Positions 1 to 8,510 of a stretch of 64,000 nt of DNA are shown piece after piece. The position numbers were made by a program, and so were the translations under genes. The stretch's first letter is position 1, and each line of letters opens with the position of its first letter. Origin of the DNA: JAVVHH01 sp965199665 (GTDB lineage: Bacteria; Pseudomonadota; Alphaproteobacteria; Acetobacterales; Acetobacteraceae); NCBI GenBank assembly GCA_965199665.1, contig OZ241208.1, positions 3,410,001 to 3,474,000 on the forward strand. The letters are read 5' to 3'. The notes beneath the pieces were generated by a model. That model was not told where the DNA came from, searched no databases, and saw only the letters and a list, made by a program, of their open reading frames with translations.

Positions 1-1427
1 AAGTCGCTGGCACGGGCGGCAACCAGGATCGTCCCGGTCGCGTCGACCGGCAGTTGGCCCGGCGTATTCGGGCCGATCTGGTGGCTGAGCTCCTCGGCCA
101 CGATCGTGACGGGTCGATCGGCCGTCACCGTGACGATTGCGCCGCCGAGCGGTGTTTGCTGCGCGGTCAGCACCGTCAAATGCATGCTGTAGGTCGCCAA
201 GCTCTTTGGCGCCGTCGTGGACGCGGTCGGTGCGGCCAGCCGCTCGAGCGACCAGACCATGTCCGACGCGGCCTGGGTCATGCGGGAGACGGTCTGGTCC
301 AGCCCGGCGACGAACACCTCCGCCCCCGCCTGCATCATCGTCGGCGCGCTGATCGCGCCAATTTGGTTGCCCAGCGCCACCCAGGGCGCGAAGACTGGCG
401 CGCCGCTGGCCGATGCGGCGGTCTGCCGCAGGACCCATAGGCGTTGGGTCGTCGTCTCCACCGCGAACAGGACCAGCAACCCGCCTCGTCCAAGCCCCAC
501 GGTGGCCGACGATACCCCCGCCGGGCCGTTCGCCTGCCCGGAGAGTGCCGTTACCGACGGCGACGCCCCGTTATAGTCCAGGATTGAGTAAAGCGTGGTG
601 TTCGTCCCGATCGCGAAAAGGCTGCCTGCCCCGGCTGTGCCGGGCATCGCGAGCACCTGGGCGACAGCAAGACCATCCGCGCCGAGCTGGACGGATCGCG
701 GTCCTGGGCCCACCCAAGCGAAGTTACCGTCCGCGACTGAGGCGCCCTGGTAATGGAGCACCCCGGCATCGACCCAGAGCACAGTGAAACTGTCACCGCC
801 CAGCGCCGGCATGAGCCGAAATGTGGCCGCGTTGGTCAGCGGAGGATCGAACTTCTCGAGAGGTTGCTCCCATATTACGTCGAACTGGCCGGCAACCGAC
901 GCGACGAGATAGAACGAAACCGGGTCGATCGCGCCGGTTACGCCGTAGAGATACTGGTTGCCGGCTGGGTCGACATAAGTATCGGTCTGAAACGTGTAGC
1001 CGAGCGCGTTTCCCGCGTCGTCACCCAGCCCCGCCTGGCTCCAGCCGATCGACGGCGCGTACTGCATCCAGACCGCGCCGCTGCCGCTGCCGCTGCCGCT
1101 GACGGCAGGAAAATAGGTCAGCAGGTTGATGATGCCGCCCTGGCTGTAGGCCGCCAGCCGGCTCGGCTGCAGGCGCGTGTTCGGCGGCGGCTTCACGTCG
1201 ACCGTAAGCAGCGCCCAGCCCGAGTGCGAACTCGCGTCCGGGGTGAAATGGAGCAGCTCGCCAGCCGGATCGACCGTGATCAGGTTGCAGACGCCTGGCA
1301 TGTCGGCGTCCTGGACCGCCACGAACCGGCCCTCGAGATTGTCGCCCACCGGCGCGTCCTCGAGTTGCAGATAATCGTTGATGAGGCTGGACGTAATCCG
1401 GATGTCAGCCGCGTTGGGAAGGATCAC
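1..1427 (-). CDS. Large propeller-like protein, 3' end outside window (partial)
   Basis: An open minus-strand frame of about 475 codons runs off the left edge without a stop. I place its start at GTG 1427, which follows a purine-rich AAAGAGAACGGAC stretch and lies 24 bases after the stop of the collar protein gene at 1452, so it is the third gene of that operon. No signal peptide is visible. The middle carries a short Gly-Ser run (near 1085-1100) and then repeated blocks of the type seen in lectin-like or neuraminidase-like beta-propellers (LFAIGTNTTLYSILDYNG, LLVLFAVETTTQRLWVLR, VFVAGLDQTVSRMTQ). The last visible part has an Ig- or carboxypeptidase-regulatory-like strand pattern (LGGAIVTVTADRPVTIVAEE). 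Function unknown; a surface or carbohydrate-binding role would fit the collar-fold neighbours, but this is inference. Confidence 0.72.
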   Translation of the reverse strand, partial: MILPNAADIRITSSLINDYLQLEDAPVGDNLEGRFVAVQDADMPGVCNLITVDPAGELLHFTPDASSHSGWALLTVDVKPPPNTRLQPSRLAAYSQGGIINLLTYFPAVSGSGSGSGAVWMQYAPSIGWSQAGLGDDAGNALGYTFQTDTYVDPAGNQYLYGVTGAIDPVSFYLVASVAGQFDVIWEQPLEKFDPPLTNAATFRLMPALGGDSFTVLWVDAGVLHYQGASVADGNFAWVGPGPRSVQLGADGLAVAQVLAMPGTAGAGSLFAIGTNTTLYSILDYNGASPSVTALSGQANGPAGVSSATVGLGRGGLLVLFAVETTTQRLWVLRQTAASASGAPVFAPWVALGNQIGAISAPTMMQAGAEVFVAGLDQTVSRMTQAASDMVWSLERLAAPTASTTAPKSLATYSMHLTVLTAQQTPLGGAIVTVTADRPVTIVAEELSHQIGPNTPGQLPVDATGTILVAARASD

Positions 1428-1451
1428 GTCCGTTCTCTTTCTTCGACGTTG

Positions 1452-2300
1452 TCAGGGCGGCGACGCTTTCCCCGCGCAGGCCGGGTCCTGGTCGCCGGGC
1501 AGACAGGTTTGGCATTGGTTCACAACGACATACGGCAGCCCGGTCGAGGCCGCCGCCGTGGTGCCGGAGAAATCATACTGCTCGTTGCCGCCGTAGCCGC
1601 CGGCGCAGCAGCCCGAGGCGAGGGCCACGTTCGTGGGCGTCAGTTTCACCGCGCCGCTGAAGGCGTGGGTATGGGTGCGGTCTTCCCCCACCGCGAGCGG
1701 GTTCCCGCCGAACGCCACACCGGGCGTTCCGTCGGGAGGCAGCCCGACTATGAATCGCCCGCTCGTGGCGAGCGCCGGCTTCCATCCCGTCGGACAGTTT
1801 GCCGCGGTGAAAAACGTGTTCACATATTGGGGCACGCCGACGGGCGGATTTGTGTCGTGATGGTAATCCGTCTTTTGGCATAGCAGCAGCTGGAGGTAAG
1901 GCAGGTTCGTCGACGCTGCTTCGGTCTGGCCCACGAAGCTTTGCGAGCCGTCCGCTGCCGGATAGTCGTTGCCGTCGCCTGCAGCGCCGGCGAAAGACAC
2001 GCTGGTCAAGTTGATACTGCCGAAGAAGGCGTGTCGGTGGCCGCGGTTCTCGCCATTGTTGAGCGCGTGGTTCACGGTCGTTCCGAGCGTGCCCGATGGG
2101 AGAGGCGACGCGAAAGGCACGAGCGTGAAACCGTTGAGCGACGTTCCGTTCGCACCGATCGCTGCGGACCAACCGGAAGGGCAGCTGCTCAGGTCGAAGT
2201 ATGCGATCGCGCCCAACGGATAACCGTCCGCGGCCCGTGCCGGCCGTGCAGCGGCCAGTCCTCCCAACACGATGATGAAGCAGACTATGGATCGCATCAT
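1452..2300 (-). CDS. Exported protein with two tail-collar-fold repeats
   Basis: This 282-residue protein begins with a clear Sec signal peptide (MMRSIVCFIIVLGGLAAARPARA) and then carries two copies of a module resembling the phage tail collar / microcystin-dependent protein fold: a first GAIAYFDLSSCPSGW copy and a second FFTAANCPTGWKP copy followed by GRFIVGLPPDGTPG. His-rich GHRHAF and HTHAF loops follow each copy, as is usual for collar domains. The ATG at 2300 shares one base with the TGA of the upstream collar gene and has an AAGGA five bases upstream, so translation is probably coupled. A CC pair (ALASGCCAGG) and further Cys near the C-terminus suggest disulfides after export. Collar domains normally sit in phage fibres; here no phage genes surround it, so a host extracellular role is more likely. 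Confidence 0.85.
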   Translation of the reverse strand: MMRSIVCFIIVLGGLAAARPARAADGYPLGAIAYFDLSSCPSGWSAAIGANGTSLNGFTLVPFASPLPSGTLGTTVNHALNNGENRGHRHAFFGSINLTSVSFAGAAGDGNDYPAADGSQSFVGQTEAASTNLPYLQLLLCQKTDYHHDTNPPVGVPQYVNTFFTAANCPTGWKPALATSGRFIVGLPPDGTPGVAFGGNPLAVGEDRTHTHAFSGAVKLTPTNVALASGCCAGGYGGNEQYDFSGTTAAASTGLPYVVVNQCQTCLPGDQDPACAGKASPP

Positions 2301-2821
2301 CAATCCTTGCGGCATATGACGAGCTGGATGAACGGCAGGTTCGTCGTCTCCGGGTGGCCGCCATCGGTCGTGCCCGGTCCGCCGTTCGGCACGGCATAGG
2401 ACCCGCCCCCCGCGGCCTGCTCGTTGCAGCAAGTCTGACAGCAGGCGATCGCCGCGATTCCCTTATGACCGACGCTCACGGTGGTGCTGAACTTATGCTC
2501 GTGCAGCGGCTCTGCCTCGGCCTGCAAGGGCGTACCGACCATGCCGCCGACCGCCTTGGGGTCCGACACGCCGACGAGAATCCGGCCCTGCGCCTTTGAC
2601 GGCACGCTCCAGCCAACGGGACACCTGCTACCGGAGGTCAAGAAGAACGCAATCATTCCGGCCGGGGTCGTGTCCCCCGACTGCGCCTCGGCAGCGACGG
2701 AGCCCCCCAGGAGCAAGCCGAATGTGAGAGCCACCCGACCGAGGGGAGAGGCGACGCGCCGGAGCGCGCACCCGTCCCGGCGAGGTCTCGGACCGGCACC
2801 TGCCGCAACGGTCACGACCAT
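2300..2821 (-). CDS. Exported single tail-collar-fold protein
   Basis: This 173-residue protein is the first gene of the collar operon. After an arginine-rich start there is a hydrophobic segment (VALTFGLLLGGSVAAEA) that reads as a signal peptide, then one collar module: GMIAFFLTSGSRCPVGW, GRILVGVSDP and a His-containing EPLHEHKF loop. It ends ETTNLPFIQLVICRKD, and NLPY/NLPF before a beta strand also ends each module of the next gene. A cysteine cluster (CCQTCC) is unusual and could form disulfides. A GAGGAGG directly abuts the ATG at 2821, so the GTG at 2815 may be the true start with better spacing. Function unknown. Confidence 0.8.
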   Translation of the reverse strand: MVVTVAAGAGPRPRRDGCALRRVASPLGRVALTFGLLLGGSVAAEAQSGDTTPAGMIAFFLTSGSRCPVGWSVPSKAQGRILVGVSDPKAVGGMVGTPLQAEAEPLHEHKFSTTVSVGHKGIAAIACCQTCCNEQAAGGGSYAVPNGGPGTTDGGHPETTNLPFIQLVICRKD

Positions 2822-2913
2822 CCTCCTCGGAACGACCCGACTCCTCTAAGCAAGCAGGGGCGGCCGCGCAAGCGACGGCCCTGTCTCAGCCCGACGTCGC
2901 GAACTGCGCTCGT

Positions 2914-2927
2914 GATGCCGCGGCATC
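2914..2927. promoter_or_regulatory. Perfect 14-base palindrome upstream of collar operon
   Basis: GATGCCGCGGCATC is its own reverse complement and sits about 95 bases upstream of the first collar gene, in the 205-base gap before the alcohol dehydrogenase stop. A palindrome without a loop is more like a repressor or activator site than a terminator. No regulator gene is adjacent, so the assignment is speculative. Confidence 0.3.
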
Positions 2928-3026
2928 GCACCGTTGGAAAACGCCTCGCGATCACCGCCTGCCGGGAAACACCCTACCCGTCGCTCGGGTCGATTGTGTG
3001 ATGGAGTGTTGCCGGTGCGGCGGAAC

Positions 3027-4076
3027 TCAGAGGAGGAATACTCCCTTACCTCCGGTCTGCTTGTCGAAGGCCTGATACGCGGCGGCGGCTTGGTCCAGCG
3101 TGTAGGTGTCGGTGAACAACGCATCCACGTCGATCCCGCGTTCGACGATGAAGCGGGCGCACTCCACCTGCCCGATGGTCGAGAATGTCCAACTGCCGAC
3201 CACGCTCAGCTGCCGCCGCAGCAGGTCTGGACTGACCTCGATCTGCATGTCTCCGCCCTCGCCGACGCACACCATCGTACCCCAAACCTTGGCGGAGCGA
3301 ACCGCGGCGATGCGGGCCTGGGGCGCGCTCGAGGTGTCCAGCGCGGCATCGACGCCCCGGCCCCCCGTCAAGTCGCGGATCGCACCGGCCGGGTCGTTGG
3401 ATCGCGGGTCCACGACTTCCCAGGCGCCGAACTGCTTGGCGCGCGCGAGGCGTTCGGGGCTGATGTCCAGCACGATCACCCGCGCGCCCATCGCAACCGC
3501 CAACTGCGTCGCGGACAGGCCAACCGGGCCCTGGCCAAAGATCGCGATCGTGTCGTCGCCCGAGAGATTTGCCCGGCGTAGCGCGCCGTAGGCCGTGCCG
3601 GTGCCGCAGGAGATGGCAGCGCCCGCCGCGAAGGATAAGGCGTCGTCGAGCGGCAGGATGGTGTTGGCAGGCACCTTCAAATAGTTCGCGTGGCCACCGT
3701 GCTGGTTGTTGCCATAGACCTTGATCGGCACCTCCTGGCACAGCTGCGTCCACCCGCTGCGGCAATGGCCGCAGGCGTTGCAACCCTGGTAATGATGCAC
3801 CATCACCCGCTGGCCGACGCGCGCCAGATGCCGGTCGACCCCGGCGCCCACTGCAGCAATCACGCCCGCCGGTTCGTGCCCGACGATCACCGGCTCAGGG
3901 TTGACCGGCAACCCGGTCACCACGGCACCATTTTTCTGCCGGCGGTACTGGTGCAGGTCGCTGCCGCACATGCCGGAGGCCTTCATTTCGACCACGACCT
4001 CGCCCGGCCCCGGTTCGGGGTCGGGGAAAGACATCAACTCGACTTCGCGGTCACCATGGAACACCACGCCACGCAT
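3027..4076 (-). CDS. Zinc-dependent medium-chain alcohol dehydrogenase
   Basis: A 349-residue MDR-family NAD(P)-dependent alcohol/polyol dehydrogenase of usual length. Visible features are the catalytic zinc ligands C37 (SGMCGSD) and H67-E68 (VGHEPAG), the structural zinc cysteines C99, C102, C105 and C113, and the Rossmann motif GQGPVGLSATQLA at about 181-193. The start at 4076 has a GGAGG Shine-Dalgarno. It is the last gene of the cluster that starts with the SDR at 11144, 138 bases after the SAF-domain oxidoreductase. In such clusters the enzyme usually oxidises a secondary hydroxyl of a sugar, polyol or threonine-like substrate; the exact substrate cannot be read from sequence. Confidence 0.9.
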   Translation of the reverse strand: MRGVVFHGDREVELMSFPDPEPGPGEVVVEMKASGMCGSDLHQYRRQKNGAVVTGLPVNPEPVIVGHEPAGVIAAVGAGVDRHLARVGQRVMVHHYQGCNACGHCRSGWTQLCQEVPIKVYGNNQHGGHANYLKVPANTILPLDDALSFAAGAAISCGTGTAYGALRRANLSGDDTIAIFGQGPVGLSATQLAVAMGARVIVLDISPERLARAKQFGAWEVVDPRSNDPAGAIRDLTGGRGVDAALDTSSAPQARIAAVRSAKVWGTMVCVGEGGDMQIEVSPDLLRRQLSVVGSWTFSTIGQVECARFIVERGIDVDALFTDTYTLDQAAAAYQAFDKQTGGKGVFLL

Positions 4077-4214
4077 CTCGATCCTCCAACTACGCGAGCT
4101 TCCGGCTCGATCAGGCCGCGGGTTTTGTTCGTCGACATAACTCTGATGGCTCGAGTAAGCACGGCCGCTTCGGTTTGGTCTTTGCCATGCCGATCTCGAT
4201 GGCGATCGGTGCCC

Positions 4215-5573
4215 CTATTCCGCCGCCTTGGCAGGACTCCGAGCAGCTTCCTCCATGGCGCGACGCACGGCAACGACGTCAGCCTCGCCGGCGAGTTCCA
4301 CGTCATCGAAACGAACCAGCGTGTCTTTCTCGACCGCCCGCTTCAGCTTGACGTTGTGCGCTAGCCCTATCGGCAGCCCGCCCTCCGCGAGACTGCGGGA
4401 GGCTGGGATAGCGTTCGCCCAAACGGCGTAACCACCCTCGCCGTCCAGGACATCGCCGGGCTGGAGGTCCCGCTTGGCGAAGGCACAGGCGTCGCCACGA
4501 AACTCCTTGCTGCTACCGGTCGGTTCATTGCGCAGCACGGCCGACAAGACGCTGACGCTGGTTTCGAGGCCGATGAGATGGAACGGCCGCCACAGGCTGG
4601 CATACCAACCGGACGGGTCCGTCAGAAGGCCGTATTGGCGAAAGCAGGCGCGTGCGTATTCGTTGTGGGCCTTGAACGTGACGAACACGCCATATCGGAT
4701 GTTGTTGATCACCTCGCGTCCGTCCGGCTCCTGGCTGGCGGCGATATCGACCAGGCCGGAACGGGGCAGCCGGCCACCATCGGAGACCGGGCGGAACACC
4801 CGGGCGAGATCCTGCAGTCCGGCCGGGGGAAACGCGAGTCCGTCATCCGGGCAATCCAGACCAGTGCCGTTGGCGACCGCCGCCATCTCGATCGCGGCCT
4901 TCGTGCCGTCGGTGAAGGAGTTGTACATCTTCGGGTTGAAGTCGCCCTTGGCGACTTCCTCCTCAGACCAGCCAAAGAAGCTCCACACGGTGTCGGGGGT
5001 GGAATACCGGTACCGCGGCTCGAAATTCATGCCCTTGCCGGCGGCGGTGATCTCAAAGCCGCAGGATCGGGCCCAGTCGACAAGTTCGCAGATCAGCGCC
5101 GGTTGGTCGCCGTAGGCCATGCTGTAGACCAGCCCCTTGCGCCGGGCCCGAGCAGCCAGTTCGGGGCCGCACATCACGTCGGCTTCCACGTTGACCATGA
5201 CCAAGTGCTTGCCACCCTCGATCGCGAGCAGGGCATGGCGGACGCCCGCCAGCGGATGGCCGGTCGCCTCGATGATGCACTCGATGCCGTCGGCGGCACA
5301 CAGCGCCGCGGCGTCGTCCAGCACGCAGGTGCGTCCGGTACGGAGCGCATCGGTCAGCGTGGGGGCCGCATAGCGCTCCTCTGGCCAGCCCACGCGGGCC
5401 AGCGCGGCCCGGGCACGGCCGACGTCGAGGTCGGCGATGCCGACGACGTGCAAGCCGTGAATGCGCTGGGCTTGCGCCAACACCATGGACCCGAATTTCC
5501 CGGCGCCGATCAGCCCGACGCGCACGGGCCGGCCGGCTTCCGCCCGGGCACCCAACAGGGTCGAAAGGTTCAT
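4215..5573 (-). CDS. NAD(P)-dependent oxidoreductase with C-terminal SAF domain
   Basis: A 452-residue protein with an N-terminal Rossmann fold (VRVGLIGAGKFGSMVLAQAQ, about residues 18-37), a homoserine-dehydrogenase-like middle, and a C-terminal SAF domain (RDLQPGDVLDGEGGY onward). This architecture is known from a family of predicted sugar-acid or tetrulose-phosphate-related dehydrogenases/isomerases that often sit beside TRAP transporters. ATG 5573 is preceded by GGAGACGCGCG, and only 12 bases separate it from the stop of the TRAP permease, so it belongs to the same transcript. The substrate is unknown; I infer it acts on the compound imported by the TRAP system or a product of it. Confidence 0.85.
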   Translation of the reverse strand: MNLSTLLGARAEAGRPVRVGLIGAGKFGSMVLAQAQRIHGLHVVGIADLDVGRARAALARVGWPEERYAAPTLTDALRTGRTCVLDDAAALCAADGIECIIEATGHPLAGVRHALLAIEGGKHLVMVNVEADVMCGPELAARARRKGLVYSMAYGDQPALICELVDWARSCGFEITAAGKGMNFEPRYRYSTPDTVWSFFGWSEEEVAKGDFNPKMYNSFTDGTKAAIEMAAVANGTGLDCPDDGLAFPPAGLQDLARVFRPVSDGGRLPRSGLVDIAASQEPDGREVINNIRYGVFVTFKAHNEYARACFRQYGLLTDPSGWYASLWRPFHLIGLETSVSVLSAVLRNEPTGSSKEFRGDACAFAKRDLQPGDVLDGEGGYAVWANAIPASRSLAEGGLPIGLAHNVKLKRAVEKDTLVRFDDVELAGEADVVAVRRAMEEAARSPAKAAE

Positions 5574-5585
5574 CGCGCGTCTCCG

Positions 5586-7457
5586 TTAAGGTTTGGGCAC
5601 GAGCCCGGTGGAAAGCCAGGGGATTGCGGCGACCACGATCAGGCCGATGGTCAGCGCGCCGAGATACGGCCAGATGCGCCGCAACCCGGTCTCGGGCGGC
5701 ACGCGGCCGATGATACATGCCGCGTAGTAGCCAAGGCCGAATGGCGGCGCGAACAAGCCGATTCCCATGGCGAGAATAACGACGACGGCATAATGAAGGT
5801 CGTTGATCCCGACCTCCTTGGCGATCGGGAACAGCAACGGTCCGAACAGCACCATGGCTGGGATACCCTCCAGCACGCTGCCCAGGACGATGAAGACGAC
5901 GATGGAGATCGCCATAAAGCTCCACGCGCCGCCAGGCAGGCTTTCCATGAAGCTGGCCAGGGCCTGCGAGAACCCGCTTTGGGTCAGCGCCCAGGCCATG
6001 GCGGTGGCGCCGCCGACGATGAACAAGATGGCGCCGGATAGCGTCGCGGTTTCGACCAGCATCGGGAACAGGCGGCGCCAGTCGAACTGACGATAGACCA
6101 ACAGGCCGACGAGGACTGTGTAGGCGACACCGATCGTGCTGACTTCGGTGGCGGTCGCCACGCCCTCGACCACGGCCGTGCGGATCACGAACGGGAGCAA
6201 CAGGGCCGGAAATGCCACGATCAAGCTGCGCCAGACCAGCGCGCGCGGCGCGCGGGGGACCGCGGCCTGGTTTTCGCGAATGGCCGCGCGCCGGGCCATG
6301 AAGGCCAGGACGAGCGCCAGGAACAGGCCCGGCAGCAACCCGGCAGTGAACAGCCCGGCGATCGAGACCGAGGTGACCGAACCGATCACGATCAGCACGA
6401 TCGAGGGTGGGATCGTCTCGCTCATCGCGCCGGACGCCGCCAGCAGGGCAATGAGTTCACCCTCATCGGCCCCGCGCTTCTTCATCTCGGGAAACAATAC
6501 CGGCGCGACGGCGGCCATGTCGGCGGTCTTAGAGCCGGAGATGCCGGAGACGAGCAGGATCGCCCCTATCAGGACGTACGACAGCCCGCCCCGCACATGC
6601 CCGACCAGGGCGGAAAGGAACGTCACCAGCGTGCGGGCCATGCCCGTCATCTCCATCAACTGCCCGAGCAGCACGAAGAGCGGGACGGCGAGCAGGATGA
6701 GGCTGCTCATCCCCTCGTCGAGCCGGCCGATGACGATGGAAACCGGGGTGCTGGTCGTGGTCAGCAAATAGGCGACGGTCGCCATCGCGAAGCAGAAAGC
6801 GATCGGCATGCCGGAGATGACGCCGGCGCCCAGCAGCACGACAAAGAAAAACACGAGGTTCCAATTGCCGATCGCCTTCAGCCAGGGCCCGGCGACCCAC
6901 AGCAGCGCGGCAACGACGAGCAAGACCGCCGCCGCACCGAGCACCTCGCGCAATCGATAACGCAGTATGCGCACGATCCCAGCCGCGGCGATCAGGGCCA
7001 GACCGACCGGGACGGCTTCGGCCCGGACCAGGCCGGACCACCCTAACGCTGGCGTCTCGATGAAGGACTGGTCGTCGGCGTAGTCGAGGGAAGCACCAAA
7101 GCAAAGCGCGACGAACAGCACCGGCAACGCGTAGGAGAGCACCTCGGCCACTGGCTGCAATGCCGGCGGTAGACGACCGACGGCATAGGTGAGCCGCATA
7201 TGCTTACTGTGGATCAGCGCCAGGGCGGCGCCGAACATGGCGAGCCAAAGAAAGATGATGGAGGCCAACTCGTCCGACCAGATGATCGGTTGGCGAAACA
7301 CGTAGCGCGACAGCACGCCCACCAGTAGCAGGACGACCTCCGCGAGCGTCGCCACCACCGCCGGCACCTCGATGACGAGCGTCAGGCCGCGGTCCAGCCA
7401 GTCGACGAAGCGCCCTGACGTGCCCACGCGGGCCGGGGCGGTGCCGGCCGCGGTCAC
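5586..7457 (-). CDS. TRAP transporter fused small/large permease (DctQM type)
   Basis: About 623 residues. The N-terminal part (first ~170 residues, with SRYVFRQPIIWSDELA typical of DctQ) is fused to a DctM-type large permease of many hydrophobic segments (for example LLGQLMEMTGMARTL, SGSKTADMAAVAPVL, FAPPFGLGYYAACII). Together with DctP upstream it forms a sodium-driven tripartite importer for an organic acid or sugar acid. I chose GTG 7457, which starts one base after the DctP stop (TGA 7461-7459); an upstream ATG at 7520 would overlap DctP by 62 bases and adds a non-membrane leader, so is less likely. Fused QM proteins are a known subtype. Confidence 0.92.
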   Translation of the reverse strand: MTAAGTAPARVGTSGRFVDWLDRGLTLVIEVPAVVATLAEVVLLLVGVLSRYVFRQPIIWSDELASIIFLWLAMFGAALALIHSKHMRLTYAVGRLPPALQPVAEVLSYALPVLFVALCFGASLDYADDQSFIETPALGWSGLVRAEAVPVGLALIAAAGIVRILRYRLREVLGAAAVLLVVAALLWVAGPWLKAIGNWNLVFFFVVLLGAGVISGMPIAFCFAMATVAYLLTTTSTPVSIVIGRLDEGMSSLILLAVPLFVLLGQLMEMTGMARTLVTFLSALVGHVRGGLSYVLIGAILLVSGISGSKTADMAAVAPVLFPEMKKRGADEGELIALLAASGAMSETIPPSIVLIVIGSVTSVSIAGLFTAGLLPGLFLALVLAFMARRAAIRENQAAVPRAPRALVWRSLIVAFPALLLPFVIRTAVVEGVATATEVSTIGVAYTVLVGLLVYRQFDWRRLFPMLVETATLSGAILFIVGGATAMAWALTQSGFSQALASFMESLPGGAWSFMAISIVVFIVLGSVLEGIPAMVLFGPLLFPIAKEVGINDLHYAVVVILAMGIGLFAPPFGLGYYAACIIGRVPPETGLRRIWPYLGALTIGLIVVAAIPWLSTGLVPKP

Positions 7458-7458
7458 G

Positions 7459-8472
7459 TCAGGCCAGCGGGCCGGAAGCAGCCTGCAACGCCGACCAGCC
7501 GACGTCCCCGAATTTGCCACGCCAGTCGGCGTAGAAGCTGGTCTTCTGCAGTGCGGCGCGGAAGGAGGGCTTGTCGGATGCGATGAAAGTCATGCCCTGC
7601 GACTGCAGCTGCGCCTTGAGGCTGGAATCGAGCTTTTCCGCGTCAGCGCGTTGATCCATGACGGACTGCTTGAGCTCACGCCGCACGATCTCCTGGATGT
7701 CGGCGGGCAAGCGGCCGACCGCACGGCGGTTGCCGAGCAGGGAGAAGCAGTCCCAGATATGGCTGGTTTCGTTGACGTTCTTCTGCACCTCGAACAGCTT
7801 GGCGGTCTGGATCACGACCAGGCCGTTCTCCTGGCCTGCCACCAGCTTGGTCTGCAAGGCGGTATAGACCTCGTTGAAGTTGATGCTGGTGGGAGCCGCG
7901 CCGAGAGCCTGGAACAGCGAGGTGAAAATCGGCGATACCGGGACCCGAATGTGGAAATCCTTCAGATCGGCGGCCTCGCGGATCGGCTTCTCGCCGCTGG
8001 TGATCTGGCGAAATCCGTTATCCGCCGGCGGTGCGACGACGAGAACGCCCGCTTTCTCGATCTGCGTATCGATATACTTGCCGAGTTCGCCGTCTACCGC
8101 CTTCCACACTTGGTCGTAACTACTGAAGGCGAAGCCCACGTTCACAAGTGCTGCCGTCGGCACGAGCGTGGAAAGGACAGAGTTGGAAATATTGAGGAAC
8201 TCCACGCCGCCAGCGCGTAGTTGTGAGATGAGGTCGGTGTCGGAGCCCAGCTGATTGTTGGGGAACAGCTTCATCGTGAGCCGCCCGCCGGTTGCCTTGG
8301 CGATGCGGTCGATCGCTTCCTGGAGGCGGAGGTTGATCGGATTGGTCGGCGACTGGCCCGTGGCGAAGCGATACTCGAACTCGGCGGCGCCGGCGGGGCG
8401 CCCGATCGCAAACAAGGGCAATACTGCGGCGCCGAGGAGGTGTCGGCGGGATAGTCCCCGATAGCTGGTCAT
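7459..8472 (-). CDS. TRAP transporter solute-binding protein (DctP family)
   Basis: A 337-residue periplasmic binding protein. It starts MTSYRGLSRRHLLGAA, a twin-arginine style signal (SRRHLL), and the mature part shows DctP landmarks: an IRVPVSPIFTSLFQALGAAP stretch with the carboxylate-binding Arg, followed by NFNEVYTALQTKLVAGQEN. The Arg suggests a ligand with a carboxylate group. ATG 8472 has GGGAGAAACG upstream. It lies 38 bases after the transketolase C-terminal subunit and is immediately followed by the permease, so ligand capture is co-expressed with transketolase chemistry. The ligand itself is not deducible. Confidence 0.93.
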   Translation of the reverse strand: MTSYRGLSRRHLLGAAVLPLFAIGRPAGAAEFEYRFATGQSPTNPINLRLQEAIDRIAKATGGRLTMKLFPNNQLGSDTDLISQLRAGGVEFLNISNSVLSTLVPTAALVNVGFAFSSYDQVWKAVDGELGKYIDTQIEKAGVLVVAPPADNGFRQITSGEKPIREAADLKDFHIRVPVSPIFTSLFQALGAAPTSINFNEVYTALQTKLVAGQENGLVVIQTAKLFEVQKNVNETSHIWDCFSLLGNRRAVGRLPADIQEIVRRELKQSVMDQRADAEKLDSSLKAQLQSQGMTFIASDKPSFRAALQKTSFYADWRGKFGDVGWSALQAASGPLA

Positions 8473-8510
8473 GATCGTTTCTCCCGTTACACGCCTTTGC
8501 GGCGTTTTGT

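Noticed and set aside
1075..1106. CTGCCG repeats as a possible microsatellite or CRISPR-like repeat
   Set aside because: It is a short in-frame run coding for Gly-Ser pairs within the propeller-like protein, not an array with spacers.
753..1883. Long plus-strand open frame opposite the propeller and collar genes
   Set aside because: Its Arg/Ala/Val-rich translation shows no domain pattern, while the minus-strand frames show signal peptides and family motifs; it is a GC-rich shadow.
4578..6041. 487-codon plus-strand frame opposite the SAF-domain oxidoreductase and TRAP permease
   Set aside because: Composition (Gly, Gln, Asp, His, Arg) is typical of an antisense frame in GC-rich DNA and the opposite strand is clearly coding.
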